A stretch of 34,831 bases of DNA from Candidatus Daviesbacteria bacterium RIFCSPLOWO2_01_FULL_39_23 (GTDB taxonomy: Bacteria; Patescibacteriota; Microgenomatia; Daviesbacterales; UBA10151), in assembly GCA_001776935.1 (NCBI GenBank), contig MFDN01000009.1:1-34831 (forward strand), read 5' to 3'. The position numbers and the translations under genes are program-made. This document shows, piece by piece, positions 31,836 to 34,831 of this stretch. The notes under the pieces are model-generated. The model was not told where the DNA came from and ran no database searches. It worked only from the letters and a program-made list of their open reading frames with translations. Numbering within the stretch: position 1 is the first letter of the stretch; each line of letters begins with the position of its first letter.

Positions 31836-31838
31836 ATT

Positions 31839-31850
31839 GATCACCCCCTT
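31839..31850 (-). promoter_or_regulatory. Extended Shine-Dalgarno deciding a TTG start
   Basis: AAGGGGGTGATC on the minus strand matches the complement of the 16S 3' tail with one mismatch. It sits before the TTG at 31835 and overlaps a GTG at 31844, making the TTG the likelier start. Confidence 0.6.
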
Positions 31851-31914
31851 ATTTTAATACTGAAATAAATATTTATACTTGTCAACATACCTGTTAAACT
31901 AAAATAATATACTT

Positions 31915-32469
31915 ATGGATTCTAAGGTAAAGAAGTTAATTTTTAAAACGGCTGTTTTTGCTGTTAGTTTAAGTTTTGCGTGGTGGATCTTAAAAAGCGG
32001 TTACTTAAGCGTAATGATTGATACTATTTTACCCCTTAAGTTTGTTTCTGAAATTGTGGCAGGAATTTTTTATACTTCTTTTTTAACTTCGCCGGTTTCT
32101 GTGGCTATGCTGGTTATTTTGGCAAAAGCAAATAATCCCGTTACAACAGCTTTACTTGCAGGCGTCGGAACGGTGATCGGAGACCTGCTTATTATAAAGT
32201 TTTTCAGGTCGCAGATTTCAACTGATTTAAATGTGGTCTCAAAGGAGCTTCATCTTCAAAGGATTAATGCATTTTTAAAAATGCTGCATATAGATTTTTT
32301 AATTCCTCTTTTGGGGGCAGTTATTGTGGCTTCTCCCCTGCCGGATGAGCTGGGGCTTATGATGCTTGGTGCATCCAAATTAAATTACCGCGAGCTAGCA
32401 ATTTTAAGTTACACTTTAAATACCGCAGGAATATTATTAATAGTTACGCCGGTTAATTTACTATCATGA
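31915..32469 (+). CDS. Small polytopic membrane protein of unknown function
   Basis: This 184-aa protein has about five hydrophobic segments, with a cytoplasmic-looking loop near residues 100-120 (RSQISTDLNVVSKELHLQR). A PLPDELGLMMLGASKLNYREL segment near residues 140-160 recalls SNARE-associated/VTT-type small-molecule transport proteins, in which a P-x-E-x-G-x3-G loop re-enters the membrane, but the match is weak. It overlaps the P-type ATPase gene by 4 nt (ATGA), so the two are translated together and the protein could be an accessory of the pump. A TTGTCA-like -35 lies upstream (31879-31884), but the -10 is unclear. Function unknown. Confidence 0.75.
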   Translation: MDSKVKKLIFKTAVFAVSLSFAWWILKSGYLSVMIDTILPLKFVSEIVAGIFYTSFLTSPVSVAMLVILAKANNPVTTALLAGVGTVIGDLLIIKFFRSQISTDLNVVSKELHLQRINAFLKMLHIDFLIPLLGAVIVASPLPDELGLMMLGASKLNYRELAILSYTLNTAGILLIVTPVNLLS

Positions 32470-34769
32470 TTGGTTTAACTACGCATCAGGCAGAAGAATT
32501 GTTGAAAAAATACGGTTTAAATGCCCTGCCGCAAAAACAAAATTCCTCTGCGCTTAAGGTTTTCCTAAAACAGGTGCAAAATCCCCTTTCATACTTATTA
32601 ATAGGTGCTGTAGTTTTATCTTTTGTGATCGGCGATAAATTAGACGCCTTTTTAATTGCGGCTATTTTGATTTTAAATACCATCTTAGGATTTTGGCAGG
32701 AATACAAAGCCTCAAGAGAACTTGAGGCTTTGCGGAAACTCGAGGTTGAATACGCAAGAGTGGAAAGAGATGGCCGGCAAATTGAGATATCTTCAAGCTT
32801 GCTTGTTCCCGGAGATCTGGTTATTTTAGAATCCGGCGACCGTATTCCTGCAGACGGAAAAATCGCAGAATGCTACTCTTTGCAGGTAAATGAGTCCATT
32901 CTAACAGGTGAATCTTTGCCGGTTATAAAATCGGATAAAAAAGATGAAAATTTAGTATATTTTGGCACTACTGTTACCTCGGGACGTGCCAAAATATGGG
33001 TTTTGCAAACCGGTGTTCAAACGAAATTTGGAATTTTAGCTCAACAATTATCTTTGGTTGAGGATGAGCAAACTCCGTTTGAAAAAGCGCTTGCTAATTT
33101 CAGCAAAGGTTTAGGGTTAGGAGCCCTGGTAATCTCAGTGGTGATTTTTATTTTGAGAATGCTGCAGGGATATGAGCTTTCCGAAGTCCTGCTTTCCAGT
33201 ATTGCCTTAATGGTGGCTGTTGTGCCTGAAGGCCTGCCTGCTGTTGTGACAATAGTTTTGGCTTTGGGTATGCGCAAAATGTATAAGAAAAATGCATTGG
33301 TGCGGAAAATGATTGCAGTTGAATCCCTGGGAACAGCCACAATAATTTGTACAGATAAAACCGGGACTTTAACTAAAAATGAAATGAGAGTCAAAGAAAT
33401 TAAAGTTTTAGGTCTGCAGGAAAAAGAGCTTCTTTTATGTTCAGTGCTTTGCAATAGCGCAAATTTAGTTTTAAAAGAAAAAGGTTTTGATATTTTGGGA
33501 GATACCACGGAGGGAGCTTTGCTTCTTTGGGCAAAAGATAAAGGTGTGGATATAGAGCTTACCCGTTCGGAAGGGAAACTGCTTGAGGAAATTCCTTTTA
33601 GTCTGGAAACAAGAAAAATGACTGTAGTATGGCAAAACGGAAGTAAAAAATCCGTATATGTTAAAGGCGCGCCTGAGGTTTTAATTCCCAACTCTAATTT
33701 GTCAGAAAAAGATCAAAAAAAATGGGAGCTGGAATATCAGGAGATGGCAAAAAAGGGTCTTAGGGTTTTGGCATTCTCCAAAGATAGAAAGTTTCTGGGT
33801 TTGGCAGGTATTGCTGATGAGGTTAGGGCTGAGGTGAAGGATGCAATAAAACAAACCAAGCAGGCAGGGATTAAAGTGGTTATGGTGACAGGAGATAATG
33901 AATTAACAGCCAAAGCCATTGGTGAAGAAGTTGGGCTTTTATCAGACGGAGACGAGATTTTAACAGGCATCCAGCTAACCCAACTTGATGAGGAGGAATT
34001 CTTGCAGATAATCGGCAAAGTTAAAATCTTTGCCCGTATCACACCGGCGCAGAAACTTCGCATTGTTAGAGCATACCAGTTATTGGGTGAGGTGGTTGCT
34101 GTTACAGGAGACGGGGTTAATGATGTTTTGGCTTTAAAGCAGGCAGAAATAGGGGTTTCTATGGGGATAACAGGAACAGATACCAGCAAGGAAGCCTCGG
34201 ATATAATTTTGCTGGATGATAATTTCGCAACTTTAGTAAGCGCTGTTGAACAGGGTCGCCTTATTTATTCCAATATCTTAAAAGTGGTAAAGTTTCTATT
34301 AACAGGAAACCTTTCGGAAATGCTTTTGATTGTGGGAGGAGCTGTTTTGGGATTACCTGCTCCTCTTTTGCCAATCCAAATTCTTTGGATTAATTTCGTG
34401 ACAGACGGTCCTCCGGCGCTGGCTTTAGGATTTGACAGTCCTTCTTCTGCTCTAATGCGAGTGCCCCCCAGAAAGAAGTTAAATTTATTAAACAAAGACT
34501 CTATGCGTTTTATTTTAATTGGAGGTGTCACTATTTCTATTTTATGTTTGTTAGCATTTTATCTGACTTTCACTTTGGTGGGATTGCAAACTTCCCATGC
34601 TGTAACATTTACACTGATGGTATTTTTGCAAATGCTGCTTCCGTTTATTATGAGAAGGCATCACACAATTTTGTCTAACAAAAGGCTGTTTTTGTCTGTT
34701 GCAATCATCCTACTGATGCAGATTTTAATAATTGTTTTTCCGCCGCTGCGGTCATTATTTAAGATTTAA
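32466..34769 (+). CDS. P2-type Ca2+-like cation-transporting ATPase
   Basis: This 767-aa pump contains all P-type motifs: LTGESLPV in the actuator domain, CTDKTGTLTKNE with the phosphorylated Asp, KGAPE in the nucleotide domain, VTGDN and TGDGVND. Membrane-site residues match the SERCA-like group: PEGLP in M4, NLSEML in M5 and NFVTDGPPALALGFD in M6. About ten membrane segments are present, so it is full length in topology, although shorter than typical 850-900 aa members owing to a compact nucleotide-binding region. It probably exports Ca2+ (Mn2+ is possible) at the cost of ATP. It is co-translated with the preceding small membrane protein. Dockerin folding needs calcium outside the cell, so calcium export fits the neighbourhood, but that link is inference. 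Confidence 0.92.
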   Translation: MIGLTTHQAEELLKKYGLNALPQKQNSSALKVFLKQVQNPLSYLLIGAVVLSFVIGDKLDAFLIAAILILNTILGFWQEYKASRELEALRKLEVEYARVERDGRQIEISSSLLVPGDLVILESGDRIPADGKIAECYSLQVNESILTGESLPVIKSDKKDENLVYFGTTVTSGRAKIWVLQTGVQTKFGILAQQLSLVEDEQTPFEKALANFSKGLGLGALVISVVIFILRMLQGYELSEVLLSSIALMVAVVPEGLPAVVTIVLALGMRKMYKKNALVRKMIAVESLGTATIICTDKTGTLTKNEMRVKEIKVLGLQEKELLLCSVLCNSANLVLKEKGFDILGDTTEGALLLWAKDKGVDIELTRSEGKLLEEIPFSLETRKMTVVWQNGSKKSVYVKGAPEVLIPNSNLSEKDQKKWELEYQEMAKKGLRVLAFSKDRKFLGLAGIADEVRAEVKDAIKQTKQAGIKVVMVTGDNELTAKAIGEEVGLLSDGDEILTGIQLTQLDEEEFLQIIGKVKIFARITPAQKLRIVRAYQLLGEVVAVTGDGVNDVLALKQAEIGVSMGITGTDTSKEASDIILLDDNFATLVSAVEQGRLIYSNILKVVKFLLTGNLSEMLLIVGGAVLGLPAPLLPIQILWINFVTDGPPALALGFDSPSSALMRVPPRKKLNLLNKDSMRFILIGGVTISILCLLAFYLTFTLVGLQTSHAVTFTLMVFLQMLLPFIMRRHHTILSNKRLFLSVAIILLMQILIIVFPPLRSLFKI

Positions 34770-34812
34770 TTTTCTTTCATTGAGTAGGCTGAGATACATC
34801 GGTAACACTTCT

Positions 34813-34831
34813 AAGTTAGAATAACTAACTT
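34813..34831. terminator. Hairpin after the ATPase gene, at window edge
   Basis: AAGTTAG (34813-34819) pairs with CTAACTT (34825-34831) around a 5-nt loop. It may be a terminator, but any T-run would lie beyond the window. Confidence 0.4.

Noticed and set aside
33041-33691. 216-aa ORF on the minus strand
   Set aside because: It lies entirely inside the P-type ATPase gene, which has all family motifs; no plausible domain is seen in the antisense product.

Overview
The window looks like chromosome from an uncultured low-GC bacterium of the Patescibacteria/CPR radiation, most likely Microgenomates (OP11)-like. This is inference from gene content and style, because no rRNA or tRNA is present. 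The supporting traits are many small membrane-anchored orphan proteins, Cys-rich surface proteins with a recurring N-terminal anchor, degenerate M23-like and LytR/CpsA-like envelope proteins, very tight gene packing, and start codons that mostly lack a Shine-Dalgarno and sit 6-11 nt behind a -10 box. TGA is used as a stop (for example at 23599-23601, 29823-29825 and 32467-32469), so the TGA=Gly code of Gracilibacteria/SR1 does not apply.

Layout. 1-4401 (minus): a Cys-rich secreted protein cut by the left edge, two anchored M23-like proteins and a 39-aa ORF. 4504-5789: GrpB-family protein and an XRE regulator. 5834-9003: an autoinducer-synthase-like acyltransferase, a cysteine-free E1/ThiF-like adenylating enzyme and a convergent Acg-like nitroreductase, followed at 9088-11754 by a membrane histidine kinase and a CheY-like regulator. 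11780-16493: NlpC/P60-like protein, RluD-type pseudouridine synthase, Kef-type antiporter, RelB/YafQ-type toxin-antitoxin pair and Tgt. 16534-21716: small P/T/V-rich protein, LCP-like protein, orphan membrane protein, TPR protein, YebC, RuvC and a polytopic membrane protein. 21717-22602: a 0.9-kb non-coding stretch full of inverted repeats. 22603-31474: two tyrosine recombinases bracketing a nuclease-like gene and a four-gene cohesin-dockerin cluster. 31479-34769: holin-like membrane protein, small membrane protein and Ca2+-type P-ATPase.

Two systems stand out. First, genes at 24202-30541 encode a clan GH-A glycosidase with a C-terminal dockerin, a multidomain anchored protein with an internal dockerin, and two membrane-anchored cohesins: a minimal cellulosome-like surface assembly. 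Second, the 5834-9003 cassette has the parts to make and modify an acylated small molecule and lies beside a two-component system.

Two genome-style signals cut across the genes. Clusters of 7-bp tandem repeats occur at least eight times, including inside rluD-like, tgt and yebC reading frames and across two stop codons. TTGACA-N17-TATACT-type promoters place the predicted transcription start at or within a few bases of the start codon in about 13 genes, implying widespread leaderless mRNA, whereas two genes carry strong Shine-Dalgarno sequences.
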